From the NCBI GenBank assembly GCA_029068555.1, contig JAIECJ010000121.1, forward strand, positions 27,915 to 91,914: 64,000 nt of DNA, in the 5' to 3' direction. The notes beneath the pieces were generated by a model. The model was not told the DNA's origin. It did not search any database and was given only the letters and a program-made list of their open reading frames with translations. Shown here piece by piece: positions 18,810 through 27,351 of the stretch; the stretch's first letter is position 1; each line of letters begins with the position of its first letter. This stretch comes from Lachnospiraceae bacterium. GTDB lineage: Bacteria > Bacillota > Clostridia > Lachnospirales > Lachnospiraceae. Both the position numbers and the translations under genes were made by a program.

Positions 18810-19759
18810 TGAGCAAAATAAGCTTTGTCATACCCTGCTATCGGAGCGAAAATACTATAGAGACAGTGGTAGCGGAAATCAGGGAAACGATGCAGGCGTC
18901 GGAAAGACTTGCAGCCTACGAGTATGACGTTTTCCTCGTAAATGACTGCTCCCCTGATAATACTTACGAAGTCATTAAAAAAATCTGTAAGAATTACAAC
19001 AATGTCAGGGGCATCAGCCTCTCAAAAAATTTCGGACAGCACGCTGCACTGATGGCAGGGCTGCGCAAATCGGATGGAGATATCGTTGTCTGCCTTGATG
19101 ACGACGGGCAGACGCCGGCAAATGAGGCCGGAAAACTGATTGCGGGCATAGAGGGTGGAAGCGATGTGGTCTATGCAAGCTATGAGAATAAAAGACACAA
19201 TGCGTTTCGAAATTTTGGGACGTGGATGAATGATATCATGACAAGGGTGATGCTTGGAAAACCGAGAGAACTTCACCTGACAAGCTACTTTGCTGCGAAA
19301 CGGTTTGTCGTGGACAGTATGCTGGAATATGAAAACAGCTATCCGTATATTATTGGTCTTGTGCTGCGCGCGACCAGAAATATATCGAATGTTCCTGTCA
19401 GTCACAGGAGCAGGGAGATAGGTACATCGGGGTATACCATGAAAAAACTGCTGGGATTGTGGTTTAACGGTTTTACAGCATTTTCCATACTGCCGCTGCG
19501 TATCGCTACAATAACAGGTGTTACCTTTGCGGGTGCAGGTTTTCTCTACGGCATATATACCATTGTGAAAAAACTTGTAAATCCAGGAGTGCCGCTGGGG
19601 TTCAGCTCCCTGATGGCGGCTGTGGTTTTTATCGGGGGCATGCTGATGATTATGCTGGGACTGATTGGAGAGTATATAGGCAGAATCTATATCAGCATCA
19701 ATAATTCCCCGCAGTATGTGATCCGCGAAGAAACAGAATACAGTTCGGACAGGACTTAG
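18809..19759 (+). CDS. Polyprenyl-phosphate glycosyltransferase (GtrB/DPM1-like)
   Basis: A 316-residue GT2 enzyme with a GT-A catalytic domain (FVIPCYRSE, VNDCSPDN, CLDDDGQ) and two C-terminal membrane helices at about 235-255 and 270-290. This is the GtrB/ArnC/DPM1 layout, in which a nucleotide sugar is transferred to undecaprenyl phosphate at the inner membrane face. The lipid-linked sugar would then serve GT-C enzymes in the locus, notably the 637-residue protein upstream. Confidence 0.88.
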   Translation: MSKISFVIPCYRSENTIETVVAEIRETMQASERLAAYEYDVFLVNDCSPDNTYEVIKKICKNYNNVRGISLSKNFGQHAALMAGLRKSDGDIVVCLDDDGQTPANEAGKLIAGIEGGSDVVYASYENKRHNAFRNFGTWMNDIMTRVMLGKPRELHLTSYFAAKRFVVDSMLEYENSYPYIIGLVLRATRNISNVPVSHRSREIGTSGYTMKKLLGLWFNGFTAFSILPLRIATITGVTFAGAGFLYGIYTIVKKLVNPGVPLGFSSLMAAVVFIGGMLMIMLGLIGEYIGRIYISINNSPQYVIREETEYSSDRT

Positions 19760-19765
19760 CATTGG

Positions 19766-19794
19766 TTGTAATAAGGCTTTTATTGTGATATACT
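19766..19794 (+). promoter_or_regulatory. Sigma-A-like promoter upstream of the ligase-like gene
   Basis: TTGTAA (19766-19771) and TATACT (19789-19794) are 17 nt apart in the 54-nt gap. Transcription would start near 19801, leaving a very short leader. Confidence 0.65.
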
Positions 19795-19813
19795 CTATAC
19801 GCATAGGAAAATA

Positions 19814-22489
19814 TTGCCAAATTTATTGAAAGGTCAGGTTAGGAGATTGGACATTATCAGACAAATTAACCCTTTTTCCAACAGTGTACAAGCCAGAACA
19901 CACGCTGTCAGAAATGCCATGGTACAGATTTTTGTGGCGACTGCCGCCTTTATTCTGCTGGTGCGGATTTTCCCGATGGGGACGATCCAAAATCACGTAG
20001 TGTCAGGACAGAAGGCGATTGACGTACCGGCAAAGGCGGAGCTTACAGGCGATATTTTTACGAGCAGTGACAAGAAGCTTCAGACTGTTTATTTTACAGA
20101 CAGTCACATTTATCGGATAACGCTGTACATGCGGTGCACAGTGCCGGAAGACGCGCAGATGACAGAGCATTTGCTATTCCGTCTGTATGATGATACATTT
20201 TCCTGCATCTACGAGAGCGAGACGGACAGTATAAAAATAGAGGCAGACGGATTTCTGACGGCAGTGCCGGATATGGATGTTGAGGAGGGGAAGCCATATT
20301 ATTATGAAATACTTGTCGGAGAGGAGAGTCCGGCGGTATATACGCTTCCTGTCGCAGACAGGGCAGCACTGGCACAGGAGGAGAACAGCACATTATTTAT
20401 TGACGGTATTATGAATGACGAGGTGTGCCTGATTGCGGATTTTGAATATACAAGCCCGCTTTCGGCAGTAGGTATTATCGCGTATGATGTCCTGATCGTG
20501 ATTGCGGCTGCGGCCACATATCTTCTTATGCTGATAATGCTCCGTGTCTATGATGAATACTGGTCACAGGATTCGGAACGAATTGGGAAATATGTCAGAT
20601 TAGGAGTTGCTGTTTTGAGCGCCTTGGCAGCCGCAGCATTGTTTGTCTATGCGGTGGTATTAAACAAGTTTGGCGGGGAACTGTGGGACAGGCTCTTTTT
20701 TTCAATAGGAATTGCGGCTGCAGAGGCATGGCTGCTCGGCGCCCTTTGGCGCATGACAAGAGTTATCCGGCCAAAAAAGCGTTCAAAAATGTCTGCCAGT
20801 AGTAAAATATGCCTTGTCTGGAGAAACTATATTCAGACGGTAAGCTTCGGGCTCCTGTTCTATGCCCTGTGCCAGTATGTAAATGCGGACAGAAACTATT
20901 ATCATTATACAAATACAAGATGGATGCTTATTTTTCTGGCAGCTGCGCTGCTCATGAATTATAATCAGAGACTGTTTGTGAACAGACTGAGCGCAGCATG
21001 GCTTGTGATGGGAATTGTGGGGAGTGTTCTTTATTGCAATGGCTTTCGGGCAGATGAGAAGGAACTGTTACTTGCGCGTCTTACCTGCGGTGTTGTCATC
21101 GCGTGGGGACTCTTAATTTTGTGTATCATACGGAATCAGGTACGCGCAGAAAAAGTCAATTTTTGGGAATATGTCCAAAGATTTCATGATGATGTACAGT
21201 ATACGGCTCATCTGGGGTTATGGATTCTGTTTGGACTGCTGATGTTTGCGTACCGCTATGAAAAGGCGTGGGTGTTTACCGCAACCTTCCCGTTTGCAGC
21301 ATATTTTTTTGGAAAAGGGACTCCGGCGGCGAAAAGCAGATTTCTGAGAAATTTTTGCAATGGCATCCTGCTAAGTTTTGGTTTTGTAACGGCATTCTGC
21401 CTGCATCACAGACCGCATCATTACTGGATGCTGTACCGGTATGGCGGAATGTTCCATACAGTGGCATGTACAGGAATGTACCTTGCTGTTGTGTTTGGTG
21501 CGGCGCTTGCAAAGCTGTACGGGAAATTAAAAACACGGACGAGCATGGTGAAAATTTGTTATGGTGAATTTTTTGTGACTGCGTGTGTGACTGGTTTTAT
21601 TCTGCTTACGATGTCAAGGACAGCGTTTCTTACGACAATCGTGACAGTGCTTGCGATTGTGGCGCTGACTGCGGCTGTATACCATAAGAAAGCAAAGCGG
21701 ATTGTGCTGGAGCTGGGCGTTCTGGCTTTGGTGTGCGCGGTCAGCTTTCCGATGGTATTTACAGCAGTGCGTATGGTTCCGGCTGTCATAAATGATCCTG
21801 TGCGCTACGAGATTGAGTTTCAGGACAAGGCATTTATGCTTTATGAGGGTGACCCGATAGACTCGGATAAATATATGACCGTAAGGCGTTTTTTTGCCAC
21901 ATTATTTGGCAGATTCCAGACAGATAATACACAGGCGGATGCGGGACTCGTGACGCATGATTCGGGAATGTTTGCCTATACAGGAAATGCTTTTGCAGGT
22001 CTGGACATGCGCGCAGCAGACAGTGGGGACAGTGGTACGGGCGAGGAGTACAGGGAAGAAAAAAATGATATATCGAACGGACGTTTTGATATCTTTAAAG
22101 CATATTTGAAGGCATTGGAAATAGACGGACATCCGAAGATGGGACCATTGAACGAAAAAGGGGAAGAATATGCGCATGCGCACAATTCCTATTTGCAGGT
22201 AGCTTACAATTTTGGTATGATAGCAGGAGTGATGTTTCTTGCGCTGTGTGCCCTGACTTTGTGGAGATCAGTCAGGCTGTTTATGGAATATGGAAAGAAA
22301 TACAATATTTTTCTAGTGCCGTTTGCGCAGGTGATTGTATTCGGTTTTGTGAGTCTCACAGAGTGGGCTTTCCATCCATGTATTCCGGCAGGTTTCAGTT
22401 TTTTGATGATGCTGGTGGTTCTGATTCACAAGGACGTATCGGAAAATAAGAGTCCGGGAGGCGAAGATAGTTATTATGAATTTTTTTAG
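19814..22489 (+). CDS. O-antigen ligase/polymerase-like membrane protein (Wzy_C type)
   Basis: A protein of up to 891 residues with one helix near 35-50, an extracytoplasmic domain of about 150 residues, then about twelve helices. AHNSYLQVAYNFGM near residue 790 is the conserved loop of the Wzy_C family, which contains O-antigen ligases and polymerases. It would polymerise or ligate the finished glycan outside the membrane. The start is unsettled: TTG 19814 follows AGGAAA but lies very near the promoter; TTG 19847 is 1 nt after GGTTAGGAG; ATG 19919 would cut into the first helix. It overlaps pglF by 14 nt. Confidence 0.78.
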   Translation: MPNLLKGQVRRLDIIRQINPFSNSVQARTHAVRNAMVQIFVATAAFILLVRIFPMGTIQNHVVSGQKAIDVPAKAELTGDIFTSSDKKLQTVYFTDSHIYRITLYMRCTVPEDAQMTEHLLFRLYDDTFSCIYESETDSIKIEADGFLTAVPDMDVEEGKPYYYEILVGEESPAVYTLPVADRAALAQEENSTLFIDGIMNDEVCLIADFEYTSPLSAVGIIAYDVLIVIAAAATYLLMLIMLRVYDEYWSQDSERIGKYVRLGVAVLSALAAAALFVYAVVLNKFGGELWDRLFFSIGIAAAEAWLLGALWRMTRVIRPKKRSKMSASSKICLVWRNYIQTVSFGLLFYALCQYVNADRNYYHYTNTRWMLIFLAAALLMNYNQRLFVNRLSAAWLVMGIVGSVLYCNGFRADEKELLLARLTCGVVIAWGLLILCIIRNQVRAEKVNFWEYVQRFHDDVQYTAHLGLWILFGLLMFAYRYEKAWVFTATFPFAAYFFGKGTPAAKSRFLRNFCNGILLSFGFVTAFCLHHRPHHYWMLYRYGGMFHTVACTGMYLAVVFGAALAKLYGKLKTRTSMVKICYGEFFVTACVTGFILLTMSRTAFLTTIVTVLAIVALTAAVYHKKAKRIVLELGVLALVCAVSFPMVFTAVRMVPAVINDPVRYEIEFQDKAFMLYEGDPIDSDKYMTVRRFFATLFGRFQTDNTQADAGLVTHDSGMFAYTGNAFAGLDMRAADSGDSGTGEEYREEKNDISNGRFDIFKAYLKALEIDGHPKMGPLNEKGEEYAHAHNSYLQVAYNFGMIAGVMFLALCALTLWRSVRLFMEYGKKYNIFLVPFAQVIVFGFVSLTEWAFHPCIPAGFSFLMMLVVLIHKDVSENKSPGGEDSYYEFF

Positions 22490-24359
22490 GCGTATGAATA
22501 TACAGCTCTTACAGAGAAGAGTTGTGCTTGTCATACTGGATATTATGACAGTATGCATTGCAAGCATCGCTCCTTTGTGGATCCGTTTTGAGCTGAATTA
22601 TAAGGATATACCGGATGTGTATCTGACTTCCGCGTGGAATTTTATGGCGGTCAATGTGGTGATGACACTTGTTATTTTTTACTTGTTCCGGCTGTACCAT
22701 AGTCTGTGGGCGTTTGCGGGTACGGCTGAGGTTCAGAATATTCTTGCCGCCTGCATATTGAGTGCGATTGTTGATTTTGCCGGGATGAAGATAATGGATT
22801 ATCCGATTCCAAGGAGCTATTACTTTACGTATGCGCTGGTGCTTACAGGAATAACGACACTGGTGAGGTTTTCTTACCGCATCATGCGCGGGATGCGTCA
22901 CAAGGCACAGAACAGGAAAAACGGCACGCGGGTCATGATTATCGGAGCTGGAGATGCCGGAAATACAGTAATCAAGGAGATAACAAACAGCAGCTACAGC
23001 ACTATGGTCATCAAGTGCATTATTGACGACGACGAGGGCAAATGGGGAAGATTTATACAGGGCATCAAGATTGTCGGCGGTCGCGATAAGATTGTGGAGT
23101 ATGCCGCGCTGTACGGCATTGATGAGATTTTTATCGCGATTCCGTCGGCGAACCGCGCCACAATGAAGGCGCTTGTAGAGATCTGTAAGGAGACAAGCTG
23201 TAAGCTCCGTACACTGCCAGGGATTTACCAGCTGGTAAACGGGGAAGTGAATGTCAGCAAGCTGCGCGATGTCGACGTGGAGGATTTGCTTGGACGTGAT
23301 CCGATTAAAGTCGATATGGAATCCATTTTGAATTACGTAAAAGACAAGATTATTATGGTTACTGGCGGCGGCGGCTCTATTGGAAGCGAACTTTGCCGCC
23401 AGATAGCGGGACACAGACCGAAAAGGCTTGTGATTGTCCATAATTATGAAAATAATGCATACGAGATACAGCAGGAGCTGAAGCAGAAGTACCCAAAGCT
23501 GGATCTGGTGGTGCTGATTGCCTCTGTGCGAAACACAAACCGCATCAACAGTATTATGAAGGAATACCATCCTGATATTATCTACCATGCGGCAGCGCAC
23601 AAGCATGTCCCGCTGATGGAGGTGAGTCCGAACGAAGCGATTAAGAATAATGTGTTTGGAACCTGGAAGACAGCGCAGGCAGCAGTCCAGAACGGCGTCA
23701 GGAAGTTTGTGCTGATTTCCACTGACAAGGCGGTAAATCCCACAAATATTATGGGGGCAAGCAAGCGGATATGTGAGATGATTATACAGACCTACAACCG
23801 CCACTACGACACAGAGTTTGTGGCAGTCCGCTTCGGAAATGTACTTGGAAGCAACGGAAGCGTCATTCCGCTTTTTAAGAATCAGATTGCGGCAGGCGGT
23901 CCCGTGACAGTCACGCACCCGGATATTATCCGTTATTTCATGACGATTCCAGAGGCCGTTTCGCTCGTACTTCAGGCAGGGGTTTATGCCAAAGGCGGGG
24001 AAATTTTTGTCCTGGACATGGGAGAACCTGTGAAAATACTTGATCTTGCAAAGAATCTGATAAGGTTGTCAGGCTACAAGGTAGACGAGGACATCCGGAT
24101 TGAGTTTACGGGACTGAGACCTGGTGAAAAGCTTTATGAGGAACTCCTGATGAGCGAGGAGGGACTGATTGATACGGAAAACAAGCTGATTCATATTGGC
24201 AGACCGATAGAGTTTGACGAGACACAGTTTTATGTGCAGCTGAACAACCTGAAACATGCAGTCGAGAATGAATGTGAGGATGTGCGCCCGCTGATACGGG
24301 AGATTGTGCCGACATATGTTCCCAAAGCGGGAGACAGCGAGAAGGATGGCACGCAATAG
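22476..24359 (+). CDS. pglF: Membrane UDP-GlcNAc 4,6-dehydratase (retaining), PglF/CapD-like
   Basis: A 627-residue protein with four N-terminal helices (about 15-130), a CoA-binding-like Rossmann domain (GAGDAGNTV at 157-165) and an SDR domain (TGGGGSIG at 296-303). The active site shows D417, K418, M426 in place of the SDR tyrosine, and K430, the PglF/WbpM/FlaA1 pattern. It makes UDP-4-keto-6-deoxy-D-GlcNAc, the first step to bacillosamine, using the same substrate as the cytosolic PseB. The aminotransferase that follows takes its product. Confidence 0.93.
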   Translation: MNFFRRMNIQLLQRRVVLVILDIMTVCIASIAPLWIRFELNYKDIPDVYLTSAWNFMAVNVVMTLVIFYLFRLYHSLWAFAGTAEVQNILAACILSAIVDFAGMKIMDYPIPRSYYFTYALVLTGITTLVRFSYRIMRGMRHKAQNRKNGTRVMIIGAGDAGNTVIKEITNSSYSTMVIKCIIDDDEGKWGRFIQGIKIVGGRDKIVEYAALYGIDEIFIAIPSANRATMKALVEICKETSCKLRTLPGIYQLVNGEVNVSKLRDVDVEDLLGRDPIKVDMESILNYVKDKIIMVTGGGGSIGSELCRQIAGHRPKRLVIVHNYENNAYEIQQELKQKYPKLDLVVLIASVRNTNRINSIMKEYHPDIIYHAAAHKHVPLMEVSPNEAIKNNVFGTWKTAQAAVQNGVRKFVLISTDKAVNPTNIMGASKRICEMIIQTYNRHYDTEFVAVRFGNVLGSNGSVIPLFKNQIAAGGPVTVTHPDIIRYFMTIPEAVSLVLQAGVYAKGGEIFVLDMGEPVKILDLAKNLIRLSGYKVDEDIRIEFTGLRPGEKLYEELLMSEEGLIDTENKLIHIGRPIEFDETQFYVQLNNLKHAVENECEDVRPLIREIVPTYVPKAGDSEKDGTQ

Positions 24360-24385
24360 TCTGGAAACAGTGCAGCGATTGAGTT

Positions 24386-24425
24386 GCATCAAGCTATCGC
24401 GAAGCGATTTTGCGCGGCTTGATGC
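24386..24425. repeat. Nested hairpin between pglF and pglE
   Basis: GCATCAAGC (24386-24394) pairs with GCTTGATGC (24417-24425), and inside it ATCGC (24396-24400) pairs with GCGAT (24404-24408). There is no T-run, so it is not a classic terminator; an RNA-processing or stability element is possible. Confidence 0.55.
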
Positions 24426-24488
24426 GTTACAGTTTGGCAAAGCTGAACGGTAACCATGGAAAATCAAATATAGGAACGGAGGAGTATC

Positions 24489-25646
24489 ATGGCAGATACG
24501 ATGAATGACAAAGAAAAAATTTATTTATCAAGTCCTACTACGTATAAGGACGAACGGGACTTTGTAGCAGAGGCATTCATGACAAACTGGGTGGCGCCTT
24601 TAGGCCCACATGTCGATAATTTTGAGACAGAGATTGCGGCGTATACTGGATGTGGGTATGCGGCAGCGCTAAGCTCAGGTACTGCGGCGATTCATCTTGG
24701 TCTGAAGCTTCTGGGCGTAGGGCAGGGAGATGTGGTGTTTGTATCGTCACTTACATTTTCCGCCAGCTGCAATCCGATCTGCTATGAGAAAGCGACACCA
24801 GTGTTTATTGATTCGGAGCCGGATACATGGAATATGTCGCCCCAGGCGCTTGAGCGGGCATTTGAAAAGTACCCGAATCCCAAAGCGGTCATTGTAGTGC
24901 ATCTCTATGGCACACCGGCAAAGCTGGATGAGATTATACAAATATGTGAAAGGCATGGTGTGCCAATACTGGAGGATGCAGCAGAGTCGCTTGGCTCTAC
25001 ATACAAGGGCAGGCAGACAGGAACGTTTGGGCGCATCGGTATCTATTCCTTTAATGGGAACAAGATTATCACAACTTCCGGCGGCGGCATGATAGTATCT
25101 GCCGAGGAGGAGCTTGTAAAGGAAGCGCGTAATCTCTCGACACAGGCGCGGGATACCGCAAGGCATTACCAGCATTCGAAAATTGGCTATAATTACAGGA
25201 TGAGCAATATCCTTGCGGGTATTGGGCGGGGACAGCTAATCCATCTGGACGAGCACATAAGACGGAAGAAAGCAATTTATGCCAGATACACAGAGGCTTT
25301 TGCCGACATTGAGGAGATTGTCATGAATCCGCTCAATCCGGAGGGGGATGCCAACAACTGGCTCTCCTGCATGACCATAAAGACAGGCAGCAGTGTGACG
25401 CCTGACATGGTGATGAACGCACTGGATGACCAAAATATTGAATCACGTCCAATCTGGAAGCCGATGCATTTGCAGCCAGTATTTGCAGGATATGATTTTT
25501 TCAAGCACAATGACAGCGACATCAGTGTGAGTGAGGATATCTTTAACCGCGGTGTCTGCCTTCCAAGCGATATCAAAAATACAGATGCGGATATGGAGAA
25601 AATAACCGGTATCATAAGAAAATTGTTCGGGATGGCGCGAAAATAA
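24489..25646 (+). CDS. pglE: UDP-4-amino-4,6-dideoxy-GlcNAc aminotransferase, PglE-like
   Basis: A 385-residue DegT-family enzyme that aminates the PglF product at C4. The N-terminal IYLSSPT and NWVAPLGPHVDNFE and the PLP lysine K192 in SFNGNKIITTSGGG are characteristic of the PglE/PylC/EpsN clade and differ from the PseC and WecE lysine contexts here. The ATG at 24489 follows GGAGGAGTATC. The window thus has three aminotransferases for three different 4-keto sugars. Confidence 0.92.
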   Translation: MADTMNDKEKIYLSSPTTYKDERDFVAEAFMTNWVAPLGPHVDNFETEIAAYTGCGYAAALSSGTAAIHLGLKLLGVGQGDVVFVSSLTFSASCNPICYEKATPVFIDSEPDTWNMSPQALERAFEKYPNPKAVIVVHLYGTPAKLDEIIQICERHGVPILEDAAESLGSTYKGRQTGTFGRIGIYSFNGNKIITTSGGGMIVSAEEELVKEARNLSTQARDTARHYQHSKIGYNYRMSNILAGIGRGQLIHLDEHIRRKKAIYARYTEAFADIEEIVMNPLNPEGDANNWLSCMTIKTGSSVTPDMVMNALDDQNIESRPIWKPMHLQPVFAGYDFFKHNDSDISVSEDIFNRGVCLPSDIKNTDADMEKITGIIRKLFGMARK

Positions 25647-25673
25647 AGAAAAACGAAAGCAGGGTACGTCAGT

Positions 25674-26321
25674 ATGTATCAGAAATATATAAAGAGATTG
25701 TTGGACATTATCATATCATTTACTGCGCTTGTGGTATTAAGTCCGGTGCTGCTTGTCACGGCGGCGCTGGTGCGTATAAAGCTCGGCGCGCCTGTTATTT
25801 TTCATCAGGACAGACCCGGGTATCATGAAAAAGTGTTCCGCCTCTGTAAATTCCGCTCCATGACAGATGAACGCGGGGCTGACGGTGAGCTTCTGCCAGA
25901 CGAGGTACGGCTTACAGGATTTGGCAAAACACTGCGGGCGACCAGCCTGGATGAGCTTCCGGAGCTGTGGAATATTTTGAAAGGGGATATGAGTCTGATC
26001 GGTCCTAGGCCGCTTCTGGTAAAGTATCTGCCCCTGTACAATGAATTTCAGCGGCACAGGCATGACGTGAGACCGGGGCTGACAGGATGGGCACAGGTAA
26101 ACGGAAGGAATGCGATTACATGGGAACAGCGGTTTGCGTATGATGTCTATTATGTAAAACATATTTCCTTTTTGATGGACTTGAAAATATTATTCCAGAC
26201 AGTTGCGGTGGTATTCCGGCACAGTGGGATCAGCAGCGCGACGGATGCCACAATGGAGGCGTTTACAGGTACAAAGAGCAGTGTGGAAAAAGATGGCGGT
26301 CAACAGGAAACAGACTTTTAA
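25674..26321 (+). CDS. pglC: Phosphoglycosyl transferase, PglC-like
   Basis: A 215-residue monotopic phosphoglycosyl transferase. It has the N-terminal re-entrant helix (8-32), KFRSMT, the catalytic D93-E94 in SLDELPELWN, and LIGPRPLL and RPGLTGWAQVNGRN. It transfers a phospho-sugar from a UDP-sugar, probably a bacillosamine derivative, to undecaprenyl phosphate, starting the lipid-linked oligosaccharide. D93-E94 matches the Campylobacter PglC dyad in number as well as type. It sits between pglE and an ATP-grasp gene, where pglD would be expected. Confidence 0.93.
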   Translation: MYQKYIKRLLDIIISFTALVVLSPVLLVTAALVRIKLGAPVIFHQDRPGYHEKVFRLCKFRSMTDERGADGELLPDEVRLTGFGKTLRATSLDELPELWNILKGDMSLIGPRPLLVKYLPLYNEFQRHRHDVRPGLTGWAQVNGRNAITWEQRFAYDVYYVKHISFLMDLKILFQTVAVVFRHSGISSATDATMEAFTGTKSSVEKDGGQQETDF

Positions 26322-26361
26322 AAGGGCAGGAGTGAGGTGTTTCTGTTGGAAAGGGGGATGC

Positions 26362-27351
26362 ATGAATATATTATTCTGCAGCGTGGGAAGACGCTGCGAA
26401 CTGTTAAAGGATTTTAGAAGGACGCTTGGGAATAAGGTACGGCTGGTAGTGACGGACAACAGCCCGTATGCACCGGCGCTGGAATTTGCTGATGTCGGAT
26501 ATCAGGTGCCGCTGATTCGTGACCCGGGGTATATTCCAATGATACTTGACATATGCAAAAAGGAGCACATTGACGCCGTGACAACCCTGATTGATCCTGA
26601 AATTTCCATTCTTGCCGAGAACAGGGAGGCATTTGAAGCGCTCGGCATCACAGTGCTTGCGCCCTATAAGGAAACAGCCGCACTCTGTTTTGACAAGTAT
26701 GAGATGTCAAAATACCTTGCCGAAAAGGGAATTGACACAATACAGACATACGAATCGTTTGCGGCGTTTAAGGAAGCTTATGACATGGGAAAAATAAAGC
26801 TGCCGGTGTTTGTGAAGCCGCGCACTGGCAGCGGAAGTGTCGGCGCTAGGCGTGTGGACACTTACGAGATGCTCGAGGAGGTTACGGCTTCGGACAACAC
26901 GCTCATTATACAGGAGCTTATGACAGGTGTGGACATGGATGCAGACATTTATGTGGACACGATAAGTCATGAACCTATTGCGATTTTTTCCAAAAAGAAG
27001 ATATCAACAACCATAGGAGGCGCAAACAAGACAATTTCTTTTAAGGACGAAAAACTGTTTGCATTTGTAAAGGAAGCGCTGAAGGTATTTGCGTTTAACG
27101 GTCCGCTCGATATGGATTTGTTTTATCAGGACGGGAAATACTATCTTTCAGAGATAAATCCGCGCTTTGGCGGCGCATATCTGCACGCCTATGGGGCAGG
27201 GGTTGACTTTCCGGCATTTATTTATCATAATGTAAAGGAAAAAACTGCCAATGAGGTCTGTATAGGAACATATGATGAGAATGTTGTCATGATGATGTAT
27301 GATAGTGTAGTCGTCAAAAGATTAGAGGATATAAAAACAGTGAGTATATGA
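26362..27351 (+). CDS. ATP-grasp ligase in the pgl-like cluster
   Basis: A 329-residue ATP-grasp protein of the carbamoyl-phosphate-synthase-L/PylC-like group. N-terminal CSVGRR and a pre-ATP-grasp domain (1-105) lead into the ATP-binding part with KPRTGSGSVGA at 152-162 and the Mg-binding EINPRFGG at 264-271. Such enzymes join a carboxylate to an amine with ATP. Flanked by pglC and a PglA-like gene, and with no PglD in the window, it may attach an amino acid or other acid to the C4 amine of the bacillosamine precursor. The ATG at 26362 follows AAGGGGG by 4 nt. It overlaps the next gene (ATGA). Confidence 0.85.
   Translation: MNILFCSVGRRCELLKDFRRTLGNKVRLVVTDNSPYAPALEFADVGYQVPLIRDPGYIPMILDICKKEHIDAVTTLIDPEISILAENREAFEALGITVLAPYKETAALCFDKYEMSKYLAEKGIDTIQTYESFAAFKEAYDMGKIKLPVFVKPRTGSGSVGARRVDTYEMLEEVTASDNTLIIQELMTGVDMDADIYVDTISHEPIAIFSKKKISTTIGGANKTISFKDEKLFAFVKEALKVFAFNGPLDMDLFYQDGKYYLSEINPRFGGAYLHAYGAGVDFPAFIYHNVKEKTANEVCIGTYDENVVMMMYDSVVVKRLEDIKTVSI

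Noticed and set aside
22509..23918. 469-residue open frame on the minus strand
   Set aside because: It lies wholly opposite pglF, whose motifs are clear. The minus translation is rich in His, Cys and Arg with no domain pattern, as expected of a shadow.
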